Positions 1 through 9,659 of a stretch of DNA of 37,258 nt are shown here, in pieces. The stretch is from positions 1 to 37,258 of the forward strand of contig CAJWTV010000015.1 of the NCBI GenBank assembly GCA_913047375.1. The letters are read 5' to 3'. A program made the position numbers and the translations under genes. The notes under the pieces were generated by a model. That model was not told the DNA's origin. It made no database searches and worked only from the letters and a program-made list of their open reading frames with translations. The stretch comes from an uncultured Polaribacter sp. (GTDB taxonomy: Bacteria > Bacteroidota > Bacteroidia > Flavobacteriales > Flavobacteriaceae). The stretch's first letter is position 1. The number at the start of each line of letters is the position of its first letter.

Positions 1-426
1 TTATCTATATTAACTAAACCTGCAGCAGCGCCTAAATCAAATAAAACACGTGCATCAGCCGCTCCCCAACCGTCAGCACTAACTGTAATTGAATAAGTTG
101 CTCTCACTGATGTTATATCTACATTTGATGTACTACTACTCCAGGGACCTCCACTAAGACCGATACCTGCTACTAGTGATCTATCTGACCCCCATGCATC
201 AAACATTAATGTATAAGTATTACCATCGATAATCTCAAGTTTCTGACTTGTATTAACATCCCAAGGATTACCTGCATTAACAACATCTACTTGATAATGT
301 GAATTACCATTAGTCTCTACAACCGGCGCAGCCGAACTATCGTCAACTCCAACAAGCCAAGAATCACTTCCGTTTTCAAAATTACCGTTTGTAACTAAGT
401 TTCCATTACCAACAAATAACGATACA
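1..426 (-). repeat. Tandem repeat copy A (CBM4/9-like domain)
   Basis: This is the first copy of a 426-bp (142-codon) in-frame tandem duplication inside the glycan-binding lipoprotein gene. Positions 1-120 match 427-546 with only three differences, and divergence rises towards 426. The copy may be cut by the window edge. Confidence 0.9.
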
Positions 427-1964
427 TTATCTATATTAACTAAACCTGCAGCAGCGCCTAAATCAAATAAAACACGTGCATCAGCTGCTCCCCAACCCTC
501 AGCACTAACTGTAATTGAATAAGTTGTTCTCACTGATGTTATATCTACATTTGATGTACTACTATTCCAAGGACCTCCACTAAGACCTATTCCAGCTACT
601 AGTGATCTATTTGAACCCCAAGCATCAAAAGTTAATGTATATGAAGTTCCATCTATAATTTCAACTTTTTGACTAGTGTTAACATCCCAGGGATTACCTG
701 CATTTGTTACATCCACAGAATAATGAGTATTACCATTATTAGAAACTACTGGTGCAGAAGAACTATCATCTACTCCAATTAGCCAAGATTCACTTCCACT
801 TTCAAAATCTCCATTATTTAACAATCCGTCATCAAAATTTGAAGTTGAGCTAGGCTCTTTATAAAAATAAATATTATCTATAAAAGCTGTTCCCGCAGCC
901 CAAGCATCTCCAACAAATTTTAATTGGTAAATATCTGCAACAGTTAAGCCTTGATCTGTAAAAGCTGCAATAGGGATATCTATACTATTCCAAACATTTG
1001 GAGTTAAGTTTGCCCAAACTGGTTTTTCACCATTTGAAACACTAATTAAAGAAGTTTCAATTCTATCTACATCAGCTGTCCAAACATCTAAATGTATATA
1101 TTCCATAGATGAAACATCCTGAGCAGAGCCAAAATTGATTCCTTGATAACTTAAATTTGTGTATTGTAAAATTTGATCTCCATTAAGGTCTATAGAACCC
1201 CAAGAGCTTCCCTGCCCTCCTTGTCCCCAATCTGGAAAAGTATCTGTACCTGAAACATTAGTATAGCTATTACTATAAATAGATATTACATCGGAATCGT
1301 TTCTAGCTGGAGGAGCTTCTGCAGAAACTACTGGAGCTAAAATAGCCGTTACTTCAAAATCTATTGTATATTCTGATGTTGCTATTGCACCACCTTTTGC
1401 TACTACTTTTACAGTATAAGTACCTGAATCGGTATATTGGTAAGATAAAGCTTCACCGATATTTGCTGATGCGACAGGTTGTGTTACACCTGTTTCACCT
1501 GAATGAAATTCATACATTGTTGCAAAGTCTGCTGTAGCATTAACATTCAATTGTTTTGAAATTGCAGCATCATTTTCAATAGTAGCTACAAGATTTTCTG
1601 GAGCTCTAAAAGAAACTATTAACTGCTTTGTTAATTCTGCTACATCACCTTTTGTATTGTATGCAATAATTTTAACATCATAAGTTCCTTCAGAATATAT
1701 ATGTACTAAATTATTTCCTTGAGAAACTGCCTGTGAATCTGGTGTAGAATCACCAAGAAAAACATCAAAATGATGAGCACCGTCTGCATTAGGAGTTATA
1801 GTAACTGTTCCTGTATTGTCTTGGGTGATACTAAATACCAACTCTAAATTTGAAGGTGGTTCCATAGTATCTAAGAAAGACAAGTCTCTTAAATCATTAT
1901 CAGTACAGGCTACTATTAAAAGTAGAACTGCAATTGTTTTGTAAATGTTTTTTATTTTTTTCAT
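1..1964 (-). CDS. Surface glycan-binding lipoprotein with PKD-like and tandem CBM4/9-like domains (C-terminus outside window)
   Basis: The frame is open from an ATG at 1964 to the left edge (654 codons, no stop), so the gene is partial. The N-terminus is a lipoprotein signal with lipobox IVAC (Cys20) followed by TDND, which predicts outer-membrane lipidation and probably surface exposure. Two PKD-like beta domains lie at about residues 40-115 and 118-200. A jelly-roll-like region at about 218-366 begins with an RNDSDVISIYS segment of the kind seen in beta-glucan-binding proteins and GH16 enzymes. Two tandem CBM4/9 (CenC)-like domains follow (about 378-512 and 520-654), each opening with N-G-[DN]-F-E. 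It sits 12 nt after susD in the same orientation, so it is the SusE/F-position glycan-binding protein of the locus. A secreted glycanase with these binding modules is possible, but no catalytic domain is visible. Beta-glucan (laminarin) as ligand is inference. Confidence 0.85.
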   Translation of the reverse strand, partial: MKKIKNIYKTIAVLLLIVACTDNDLRDLSFLDTMEPPSNLELVFSITQDNTGTVTITPNADGAHHFDVFLGDSTPDSQAVSQGNNLVHIYSEGTYDVKIIAYNTKGDVAELTKQLIVSFRAPENLVATIENDAAISKQLNVNATADFATMYEFHSGETGVTQPVASANIGEALSYQYTDSGTYTVKVVAKGGAIATSEYTIDFEVTAILAPVVSAEAPPARNDSDVISIYSNSYTNVSGTDTFPDWGQGGQGSSWGSIDLNGDQILQYTNLSYQGINFGSAQDVSSMEYIHLDVWTADVDRIETSLISVSNGEKPVWANLTPNVWNSIDIPIAAFTDQGLTVADIYQLKFVGDAWAAGTAFIDNIYFYKEPSSTSNFDDGLLNNGDFESGSESWLIGVDDSSSAPVVSNNGNTHYSVDVTNAGNPWDVNTSQKVEIIDGTSYTLTFDAWGSNRSLVAGIGLSGGPWNSSTSNVDITSVRTTYSITVSAEGWGAADARVLFDLGAAAGLVNIDNVSLFVGNGNLVTNGNFENGSDSWLVGVDDSSAAPVVETNGNSHYQVDVVNAGNPWDVNTSQKLEIIDGNTYTLMFDAWGSDRSLVAGIGLSGGPWSSSTSNVDITSVRATYSITVSADGWGAADARVLFDLGAAAGLVNID
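427..825 (-). repeat. Tandem repeat copy B (CBM4/9-like domain)
   Basis: Second copy, offset by exactly 426 bp from copy A. Similarity fades near 825, where the linker to the preceding domain begins. Most differences in the diverged part are at synonymous positions, so both protein domains appear to be under constraint. Confidence 0.9.
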
Positions 1965-1976
1965 CTTAAATATGTT

Positions 1977-3470
1977 TTAATAACCTGGGTTTTGTGACCA
2001 ACGATTTCCTGTTAATTGTCTTTCTATCTCTGGAATAGGGAAAAGTTCATGCTTATCTGTAATGAAACCGTCTATTTCTTGAGCGGCTCTTCCTGTTCTT
2101 ACTAAATCGAAAAATCGATGTCCTTCACCTGCAAGCTCTACTCTTCGTTCTTGATAAATATTTTCTGTTAAATTAGAACCTGTAGAATTTAAGTCATGAA
2201 GCATATCTCCAAAAGCTCTTTGCCTAACTCTATTTAAATAAGATTGAGCTTTTCCATCATTTGGCGAAGCACTTCTATTAAATGCTTCTGCGGCCATTAA
2301 TAAAACATCTGCAAAACGTATTGATCTGTAATTATTTGGATTTGTTAAATTAAAGTCTTGCTGAGCAGCAGAACTTCTTTTTCTTGGAATATATTTTCTA
2401 TTGAAATAACCTGTATGCTCAAAACCTGTTCCAAAAGTAATACCAGTTTGTGAAGCCCAAGCATCAATATCCAATACTGCGACATCTTTTCTCAAATCAT
2501 CAGCCTCAAATGCATCCACTAATTCTTGAACTGGAACATTAAAACTAAAACCGGAAGAGAAAATATCTCCAGTAGAGCCTGGATCAGCTGTATAATTTCT
2601 TATACCACTAAAACCTACTGCTACATTACCCTCACTACATTGAAGACATCCAAAACCTGCACCTTCTAATTCAGCATATTGAACTTCAAAAACAGATTCA
2701 ATATTATTTTCACCTTCAGTTTCAAAAATAGAGTTATAATCGCTAACCAGGTCGTAAGGACCGTTTTGAATTAAATTTTCAAGAACTGCAGAAGCTTCGT
2801 CAAACTTATCTTGATATAAATAAGCTTTACCTAATAAAGCTTGAGCGGCTCCTTTAGTAACCCTACCACTTTCAGATTGAACATATGGTAAATTATCAGC
2901 TGCATACATTAAATCTAATTCTATCTGAGCATACACTTGTGCTTTTGGTGTTCTATCTACATTAAACTGATCACCAAATAAAATTCTTTGATCAACTACT
3001 AGCGGAACATCTCCGAACCACTTTACTAATTCAAAGTAATAGTAAGCTCTTAAAAACCTTGCTTGCGCTAAAACTTGTTCTTTACCAGTAAAATCTGTTT
3101 TGTCTTTAAATTCTAAAATATAATTAGCTCTGTTAACTCCGGAAAACATCCATCCCCAAATATCTCTCAATTGAGCATTTACAGGTGTATGAATCATATC
3201 ATCTATTTCCTGGATACCAATTACATCTGTAGCACTCTCACCTCCAGCTAACGTATTGTCAGATGCAATTTCACCTAACATGACGTTTATGTATGAGGAC
3301 TGTAACAAATCGTATGCTCCAATAAGTGCATTTTGATAATCGTCTTCTGAGTTGAAGAAATCTTCTGAATTCTCTGCTTGAGATTTTACATTTACAAAAT
3401 CATCACTACATGAATAACCCAAAGTAATAATTATGATCGTAAATAAAATCTTTATGTTTATTTTTTTCAT
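1977..3470 (-). CDS. susD: RagB/SusD-family nutrient-uptake outer-membrane lipoprotein
   Basis: SusD-like proteins are surface lipoproteins that form a lid on the SusC transporter and bind the incoming glycan. This one is 497 aa with a lipobox LGYSC (Cys21) followed by SDD. The N-terminal half has the helical TPR-like SusD scaffold with the usual QARFLRAYYYFELVKWFGDVP segment near residue 140. The C-terminus has the family-typical YLNRVRQRAF and ERRVELAGEGHRFFDLVR motifs. The gene starts 11 nt after susC and ends 12 nt before the glycan-binding lipoprotein, so the three are almost certainly co-transcribed. The symbol is used in the generic SusD-like sense; the sugar is not necessarily starch. 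Confidence 0.95.
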   Translation of the reverse strand: MKKINIKILFTIIIITLGYSCSDDFVNVKSQAENSEDFFNSEDDYQNALIGAYDLLQSSYINVMLGEIASDNTLAGGESATDVIGIQEIDDMIHTPVNAQLRDIWGWMFSGVNRANYILEFKDKTDFTGKEQVLAQARFLRAYYYFELVKWFGDVPLVVDQRILFGDQFNVDRTPKAQVYAQIELDLMYAADNLPYVQSESGRVTKGAAQALLGKAYLYQDKFDEASAVLENLIQNGPYDLVSDYNSIFETEGENNIESVFEVQYAELEGAGFGCLQCSEGNVAVGFSGIRNYTADPGSTGDIFSSGFSFNVPVQELVDAFEADDLRKDVAVLDIDAWASQTGITFGTGFEHTGYFNRKYIPRKRSSAAQQDFNLTNPNNYRSIRFADVLLMAAEAFNRSASPNDGKAQSYLNRVRQRAFGDMLHDLNSTGSNLTENIYQERRVELAGEGHRFFDLVRTGRAAQEIDGFITDKHELFPIPEIERQLTGNRWSQNPGY

Positions 3471-3481
3471 TTTTCTTTATT

Positions 3482-6400
3482 TTAAAAATTAACATTAATC
3501 CCTAACAAAAATGTTTTAGGGTTTGGATAAAACCCTTGATCTATTCCTCCTCCTATTGGAGACCCATTAGATGTAGTAGGATCATAACCTCTATATTTTG
3601 TAAGTGTAAATAAATTACTTGCAGAAACATAAATTCTTAATTTATCAAACTGCAATTTTTCTAATTTATCAGATTCAAGTGTATATCCTAATTGAATATT
3701 TTGTAATCTTAAAAAAGAGCCATCTTCAACATAAAAATCAGAAAACAAAGTATTACCTGTTGCACCTGTAGTTACTCTAGGTGAAGTATTACTTGTTCCT
3801 GGTCCAGTCCATCTATCTAAATAGTATGCTGGCCTATTAGTTAATGGTAAGTTTCTTTCATAATTCCTAACTATTTCATTCCCTAATGATGCAAAAGCAT
3901 ATGCATTAAAGTCAAAAGATTTATAATTAAAAGAAAAATTCATTCCCATAGTAATATCTGCTATTGGATCACCAACATATGTTCTATCTTCATTTGTAAT
4001 AACACCATCTCCATTTGTATCAACAAATCTTAAATCTCCAGGTGCTGCATTTGTTTGTAATGCATGAGCATCAACATCTGATTGCGTTTGAAAAATTCCA
4101 TTTGTTTGATATCCATAAAAATAACCTATTGGGAAACCAGCTTCCATTCTTGATGGTGCACCTTGACCTACTCCAAACGATCCACCTTCTAAAACTCCTG
4201 TAGAATTTCCTACAAATAAAACATTGTTTTCTAAAGTTGTAAAATTATAGTTCGCACTAAATTTGAGATCTTCAGATAAAGTTTCTTTGTATCCAATAGA
4301 AAATTCAAATCCTTTATTCTCAACAGAACCTGCATTTACAACTGGTCCTGACGAACCTGGAGCAGTAACACCTAATATACCAGATACTTGGGGTCTTAAT
4401 AATAAATCTTCTGTTGTTTTATTAAAATAATCTGCTGTAATATTAATTTTACTATTAAATAAACTTAAATCAATACCAACATTTCCTGCCTTATTTTTTT
4501 CCCATCTAATTTCAGGGTTTGAGATAGCACCTAAAGCAATACCATAGTTTAATTGATTATTGAATACATAAACTCCTTCTCCAGTTAGTAACGAAACAAA
4601 TCCAAATGATCCAATTCTATCATTCCCAATAATACCGTAACTAGATCTTACTTTTAGACTGCTGATAAAGTCAATGTTTTCCATGAATGATTCATCTGAA
4701 ACGACCCATCCAAGCGATGCAGTTGGAAAGAAACCAAATTTATATTTTGGTCCAAAGTTAGAAGATCCATCTCTTCTTAATACTGCAGACATTAAATATT
4801 TACCTTTATAGTTATATTGTAAACGTGAAAAGTATGATAATAATCTACTATCAAAAAACTGTCTAGGCTGATTACTTAAAGCTAAGTTGTCTTGAGCACC
4901 AGGAGTTACACTTACACTGTTTAAGTTTGTGCCTGAAACGCCAAAAAGCTGTAAATTAGAATCATTGATTCCTTGAGATCTAAATACTGAAGTACCTAAA
5001 AGTGCTTTAAAATTATGATCATCATTTATTGTTTTTTCATATGTAAGTAGAGCATCGAAAGTATAATCTTTATAAGTTTGACCTACTTCTACTACATTAG
5101 CATTTTGGCTTGAAACATTAAAAACATTACTTTGACCGAAATATGCCTCTGGTGAAAATGATTTTACATTTACTTTAGCATGATTAAACTGATATCTTGT
5201 CTCCACAGATAAACCATCTATAAAATTATATTTCAAACCATAAGAACCAGAAATTTTATTCACCCATGTTCTATTGTAGCTATTATCAATTTGTGCTAAT
5301 GGATTTGCAACTTCTATACCAGTACCTATTGATGGTGGAAGAGAAAAATCTCCATTCGAATCGTAAACAGGTGTAGTTGATGGCATGTTTAGTGCGTTAA
5401 ATAAAACAGATCCTAATGCATTTTCTATTAAATTTTTCTTGTTTGTGTTTGTATAAATAGTAGATGTTGATAATTTCAACTTATCCGTAATGTCTGTGTT
5501 AAAATTAAATTTAACATTTCTTCTATTAAAATTAGCTTTATCTCCTCCAACAATACCATCTTGATCTAAAACAGATATTCCTAAAGAGTATGTAGATTTA
5601 TCTGTACCCTTATTTAAACTATAGTCTAGACTATAAACAGGAGCACTTTCGAAAGCTTCTTTTTGCCAGTTTGTACCTTGACCTAATCCTCTTACATCTG
5701 GAAAAGGTAATGCATCTCCGTTAGCGGCATATGCCTCGTTTGCTAATAGAGCATATTCTGTAGCATTCAATAAAGGAATCTCTCTAGTTGTTTGCTGAAA
5801 ACCTACATAATAATTAAGTGTAGATTTAAAATCTGTATTTTTCTTACCCGATTTCGTAGTAATTAATATAACACCATTTGCTCCTCTAACACCATAAATA
5901 CCCGCAGTTGCATCTTTCAAAATATTAATAGATTCAATATCTGATGGATTTACAACACTTAAATCTTCAATGATATTACCATCTACTAAAATTAATGGAT
6001 TATTGTTACCATTAGTTGAAATACCTCTAATTCTAATATTTGAAGCTGCTCCTGGAGATCCGGAAGTTGATGTAATATTTACACCTGCAACTTGACCTTG
6101 AAGTGCTTGCTCGATTCTTGTTGGTTTTAAAGCCTCTATTGATTCACTCGACACAACACCTACTGCACCTGTGATTTCCTTCTTTCGTTGTGTTCCATAA
6201 CCAATAACAATTATTTCATCTAAAGATTCAGATGATTCCTCTAACATAATGTTAAGGGATTGTTTGGTTACAGTGACTTCTTTTTGACTATAACCTAAAT
6301 AACTGAAAACAAGCTTAGCGCCAGTAGATACGTTATCTAAATTATAAAGACCATCAAAGTCTGTTTCAGTACCAATACTAGTACCTTTAATTACTACGGT

Positions 6401-6520
6401 GACTCCCGGAAGAGCATCTCCTGTAGTAGCATCTTTTACAACTCCTTTTACATTTATCTTTTGTGCTGTTAGGCAAAGACTGAAAAATGTAAAGAGTAAT
6501 AATGTTATCTTTCTAAGCAT
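3482..6520 (-). CDS. susC: SusC/RagA-family TonB-linked outer-membrane transporter
   Basis: A 1012-aa outer-membrane barrel that imports oligosaccharides using TonB energy. It has a signal peptide (about residues 1-19 ending LTAQ), a CarboxypepD_reg-like domain (about 22-95, GVVKDATTGDALPGVTV), a TonB-box-like stretch DEIIVIGYGTQRKKE, and a plug domain (about 110-225) containing IRIRGISTNGNNNPLILVDG and GANGVILITTK. The rest is beta-barrel, ending in a final strand with a C-terminal Phe (LLGINVNF). Length and layout are normal for SusC. It is the first gene of the susC-susD-lipoprotein unit; the 199 nt upstream separate it from the regulator. I found no exact TAnnTTTG element there. Symbol is used in the generic sense. 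Confidence 0.96.
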   Translation of the reverse strand: MLRKITLLLFTFFSLCLTAQKINVKGVVKDATTGDALPGVTVVIKGTSIGTETDFDGLYNLDNVSTGAKLVFSYLGYSQKEVTVTKQSLNIMLEESSESLDEIIVIGYGTQRKKEITGAVGVVSSESIEALKPTRIEQALQGQVAGVNITSTSGSPGAASNIRIRGISTNGNNNPLILVDGNIIEDLSVVNPSDIESINILKDATAGIYGVRGANGVILITTKSGKKNTDFKSTLNYYVGFQQTTREIPLLNATEYALLANEAYAANGDALPFPDVRGLGQGTNWQKEAFESAPVYSLDYSLNKGTDKSTYSLGISVLDQDGIVGGDKANFNRRNVKFNFNTDITDKLKLSTSTIYTNTNKKNLIENALGSVLFNALNMPSTTPVYDSNGDFSLPPSIGTGIEVANPLAQIDNSYNRTWVNKISGSYGLKYNFIDGLSVETRYQFNHAKVNVKSFSPEAYFGQSNVFNVSSQNANVVEVGQTYKDYTFDALLTYEKTINDDHNFKALLGTSVFRSQGINDSNLQLFGVSGTNLNSVSVTPGAQDNLALSNQPRQFFDSRLLSYFSRLQYNYKGKYLMSAVLRRDGSSNFGPKYKFGFFPTASLGWVVSDESFMENIDFISSLKVRSSYGIIGNDRIGSFGFVSLLTGEGVYVFNNQLNYGIALGAISNPEIRWEKNKAGNVGIDLSLFNSKINITADYFNKTTEDLLLRPQVSGILGVTAPGSSGPVVNAGSVENKGFEFSIGYKETLSEDLKFSANYNFTTLENNVLFVGNSTGVLEGGSFGVGQGAPSRMEAGFPIGYFYGYQTNGIFQTQSDVDAHALQTNAAPGDLRFVDTNGDGVITNEDRTYVGDPIADITMGMNFSFNYKSFDFNAYAFASLGNEIVRNYERNLPLTNRPAYYLDRWTGPGTSNTSPRVTTGATGNTLFSDFYVEDGSFLRLQNIQLGYTLESDKLEKLQFDKLRIYVSASNLFTLTKYRGYDPTTSNGSPIGGGIDQGFYPNPKTFLLGINVNF

Positions 6521-6719
6521 GAATTAATGTTTAAATTAGTAATTATGTAAATTTAAGTACTATATATGATAAAATAATAAAATTAACCGCTATTAAATAC
6601 ATACACCATAAAATTAATAGTTTAATTCAACAATAGCTTTAAAAAATCCTACTCTAGAAATAGTCATGTAATGTAATGTTGTGGTTTTGTATAGGCTAAA
6701 AACAATAACAATACAAAAG

Positions 6720-9512
6720 TTATATCTCTAGAATATAATTAGTTAGATTAGAGTCATGAGGTAGTGACATTTTTTTTCTTAGACGATACCTCTTTACTTC
6801 TACACTTCTTGGTGATATATTAAGCAACGGTGCAATCTCTTTAGAAGATAAATTAAGTCTTAAATAAGCACATAATCTTAAGTCATTAGGAGTTAACTCA
6901 GAATGTTTCTTTTTTAACTTCTTCAAGAAGTTTTTATCAGCATTATTAAATGCTTCTTGAAACATTTTCCAGTCATCTGTATTGTTTAAATTTTTATCAA
7001 TAATCCTAACTACCTTAGAATACTTGTCTTTATCTGTAGTTACCAATTCTGATTTAATTGAATTTAAAAATTCATTTTTCTTAATAATGTTCATCGTCGA
7101 AGTGGCAAGTTCTCTATTCTTATTCTCTATATCATTTTGTAATTTTTCATTTTTAATTTTTATTATTTCTTGAGAACTTTCTAACTCTTTTAATTCTAAC
7201 TCTTTTCGAGTTTTTTCAATTAATTCCTCTCTTTGATTCTTATAATATCTTTTTGAACCGACATGTAACATATATAAGAATAAAAGAAATAAAAGAATAT
7301 AAATGGAAATAAATACATTAGAAAAATACCAAGGTCTTTTAACTATAAATTCATAAGAAGCCTCATTGCTACTGTATTTACCAGCAACGAGTCCCCTAAC
7401 CTTAAACTTATATACTCCATAGGAAATATTTTTAAATAAAATAGATGAAGCCTTAGAGAGTGAACTCCATTTCATATCTTGTCCCAATAACTGATATTGA
7501 TATTGAGTTGTTGTAATATTATTGAAATTAGGAATACTGAAAAATAATTCAATATTATTTTCCTTATAATTAAGCTCACTTTTAATAGATAAGTTCAAAT
7601 TTCTATTACTACCATCTAATTTAGAACTAATAACTTTATTTATGTAAATACTAAAATCTTTAGGCTTTATCAATGAATTCAAATCCATTTCGATATAGCC
7701 ATCTGTTGTCCCTATTAGGTGTTTTTCATTTGCTAAATGAATAATGTTTTCATAACCAGAAGCTCCCTTTGGAATAAATTCAGAAATAGAGATAGATTTT
7801 ACTTTTGGCCTATTACTTAACTTACCAAGTGTTAAATAATAAATTTGATCTTTTGAGAAAGACCATAATCTATTTTTTATAGGGCTATAAATTAACTTAG
7901 CAGAAATAAAATTATCACTATCTATTAGCTTACTGTAAATAGTATCTTTTTTGAAATTATCTTTTGATTCGTTGTATAGAAAAACACCTTTTTGACTTGC
8001 ATAAAGCACTTTATTCTGAAATTTAACAAGACTTGAATGTGTTCCCTTTTCTAAAGTAGACTCTTTTACAACACTTATTGCATTAAAAAAATCATTATCA
8101 ATATCGATTTTAAATACACCTTTGTATTCGTGATTTACAAAAATTTTATTATTACTTAATACCAAATATCTACTTGAATCATCAAAACCACTTATCTTAT
8201 TTCTTAACTTCCATAAATTATTATTCTTTTTCAGAATATACAAACCATCGTAACAACCTTGGATAATAGTAGTTTCATTAATTTTTTTTATAACCCAAGT
8301 TCCTTGGAGATCTGTAATAGAAATAGCTGAATTATCTTTTATTAAAAAAGTTCCTGAATCATGACCACAAAATAACTCATCATCAATTTCAGTTAAGAAC
8401 CAAACTTGTCCTTGGGTCTTTTTAATTAACTTAAAAGAGTCTTTAGAATTTAACTCTTTATAAAATAAACCTTGATTCGTTCCTAGATAAAGTTTAGAAT
8501 CAAATACTATTGAGGTATAAATAGTCCCTAAATAGTCACTCTTAGTGCTATTACTTTTAAATGGAGATTTGTTATTTATACAATTAATCCCATTATCTAA
8601 ACCTAACCAAATATTATTTTTCTTATCTTCAAAAATAGATAAGATCGTATTATTACTAAGTCCAGAGCTTTTATCTATTTGGTAAATAACCTGTCCCTGG
8701 TTATTAATATTAATTAATCCGTTAGAGATAGTACCTAATAAAAAACTATTATCAATTAATTTTTTTGCACTATAGACTTTCTTGTCTTTAAGAATATTAA
8801 ATGGTAGATTCCATTTAATTAAATTCTTACCTTTTAAAAAATAAAAACCGTTTGTTTGAGTTAGAATCAGAAGATTATTTTCTTTTTCAAAAATATTTAC
8901 AACAATATTGTCTTTTAAAACAGAATTCTCTGATATTAATAAAGGTGCACCATTTTCAATTTTAAATAAACCTTCATTATTCTTTTGAAAATAAATAACA
9001 TCATTAACTTTAGAAAGATTTTTTGTTGAGTTTTTAGCTTCAATTATTTTTATTTCTTCACTATCGATATTATATAAATATATTCTTTGAAAAGATTTAA
9101 ATAAAACCCAACCATCAATTTCTATAATATTCCAGATATCCTCCTCTTGTAGCATTTTGATATCCATACTCTTAACTAAAGATGAATATTCTAAAACCCC
9201 AAACGGATTCTTCTTCCAGAAACCAAAATCCATATAAAAACCAGTAAAAACCTTGTCTTTATATGAGCATACTGATCTCATAATAGTTTTATTCGGAGTT
9301 TTATAAAGTTGCCAATTAGATCCGTTAAACTCCAACAAACCAATATTATTAGCTACATAAATAAAATCATTACTTGATTGTGAAATTGCCCAGTTCTGAT
9401 TTTCCGCACCATAGTCTTCAGAGGTGAAAATATTTATTGGGGGGATCTGCTGAGAAAATAAAGTATAATAACAAAATAGTAATAATACTAATAAAAAATT
9501 CTTAATACGCAT
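6720..9512 (-). CDS. Transmembrane PUL regulator: periplasmic sensor, Y_Y_Y domain, TM helix, coiled coil, LuxR-type HTH
   Basis: A 930-aa protein with an N-terminal signal peptide (about 1-20, ending LFSQ) and a long beta-propeller-like region (about 30-630) resembling the periplasmic sensor of hybrid two-component PUL regulators. A Y_Y_Y domain follows (about 650-725, with YQYQLLG and GVYKFKVRG). One transmembrane helix lies at about 733-752, then a charged coiled coil (about 758-825) and a C-terminal LuxR/GerE-like helix-turn-helix (about 873-925, LTPNDLRLCAYLRLNLSSKE). No histidine-kinase or receiver domain is present, so it appears to be a one-component sensor acting from the inner membrane. 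It lies directly upstream of susC in the same orientation, so it most likely controls this locus in response to an oligosaccharide. The ligand is unknown. Confidence 0.9.
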   Translation of the reverse strand: MRIKNFLLVLLLFCYYTLFSQQIPPINIFTSEDYGAENQNWAISQSSNDFIYVANNIGLLEFNGSNWQLYKTPNKTIMRSVCSYKDKVFTGFYMDFGFWKKNPFGVLEYSSLVKSMDIKMLQEEDIWNIIEIDGWVLFKSFQRIYLYNIDSEEIKIIEAKNSTKNLSKVNDVIYFQKNNEGLFKIENGAPLLISENSVLKDNIVVNIFEKENNLLILTQTNGFYFLKGKNLIKWNLPFNILKDKKVYSAKKLIDNSFLLGTISNGLININNQGQVIYQIDKSSGLSNNTILSIFEDKKNNIWLGLDNGINCINNKSPFKSNSTKSDYLGTIYTSIVFDSKLYLGTNQGLFYKELNSKDSFKLIKKTQGQVWFLTEIDDELFCGHDSGTFLIKDNSAISITDLQGTWVIKKINETTIIQGCYDGLYILKKNNNLWKLRNKISGFDDSSRYLVLSNNKIFVNHEYKGVFKIDIDNDFFNAISVVKESTLEKGTHSSLVKFQNKVLYASQKGVFLYNESKDNFKKDTIYSKLIDSDNFISAKLIYSPIKNRLWSFSKDQIYYLTLGKLSNRPKVKSISISEFIPKGASGYENIIHLANEKHLIGTTDGYIEMDLNSLIKPKDFSIYINKVISSKLDGSNRNLNLSIKSELNYKENNIELFFSIPNFNNITTTQYQYQLLGQDMKWSSLSKASSILFKNISYGVYKFKVRGLVAGKYSSNEASYEFIVKRPWYFSNVFISIYILLFLLFLYMLHVGSKRYYKNQREELIEKTRKELELKELESSQEIIKIKNEKLQNDIENKNRELATSTMNIIKKNEFLNSIKSELVTTDKDKYSKVVRIIDKNLNNTDDWKMFQEAFNNADKNFLKKLKKKHSELTPNDLRLCAYLRLNLSSKEIAPLLNISPRSVEVKRYRLRKKMSLPHDSNLTNYILEI

Positions 9513-9659
9513 GAATGAAATACTATTGTTTGGTTACTAAAGTAGTAAAAAAACTTGTATTAAAGGCTTTTTAAAAATAATGTAGAATATTTGTATGGTT
9601 TTAATATATTTAATAATAAAACAGTTAAAACCTATACTATAGTTTTTTATTAAGGTGTT

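Noticed and set aside
1..825. Repeats at the left edge as a CRISPR array
   Set aside because: The unit is 426 bp, in frame and protein-coding; there are no short repeats separated by unique spacers.
4015..4203. Short open frame antisense to susC
   Set aside because: Its codons mirror the strong susC coding frame; no domain, promoter or start signal supports it. The same holds for other short frames opposite real genes (for example 6982-7173, 12749-12973, 34299-34490).
6720..9512. Regulator as a hybrid two-component system
   Set aside because: No HisKA, HATPase or receiver motifs occur after the TM helix; only a coiled coil and an HTH.
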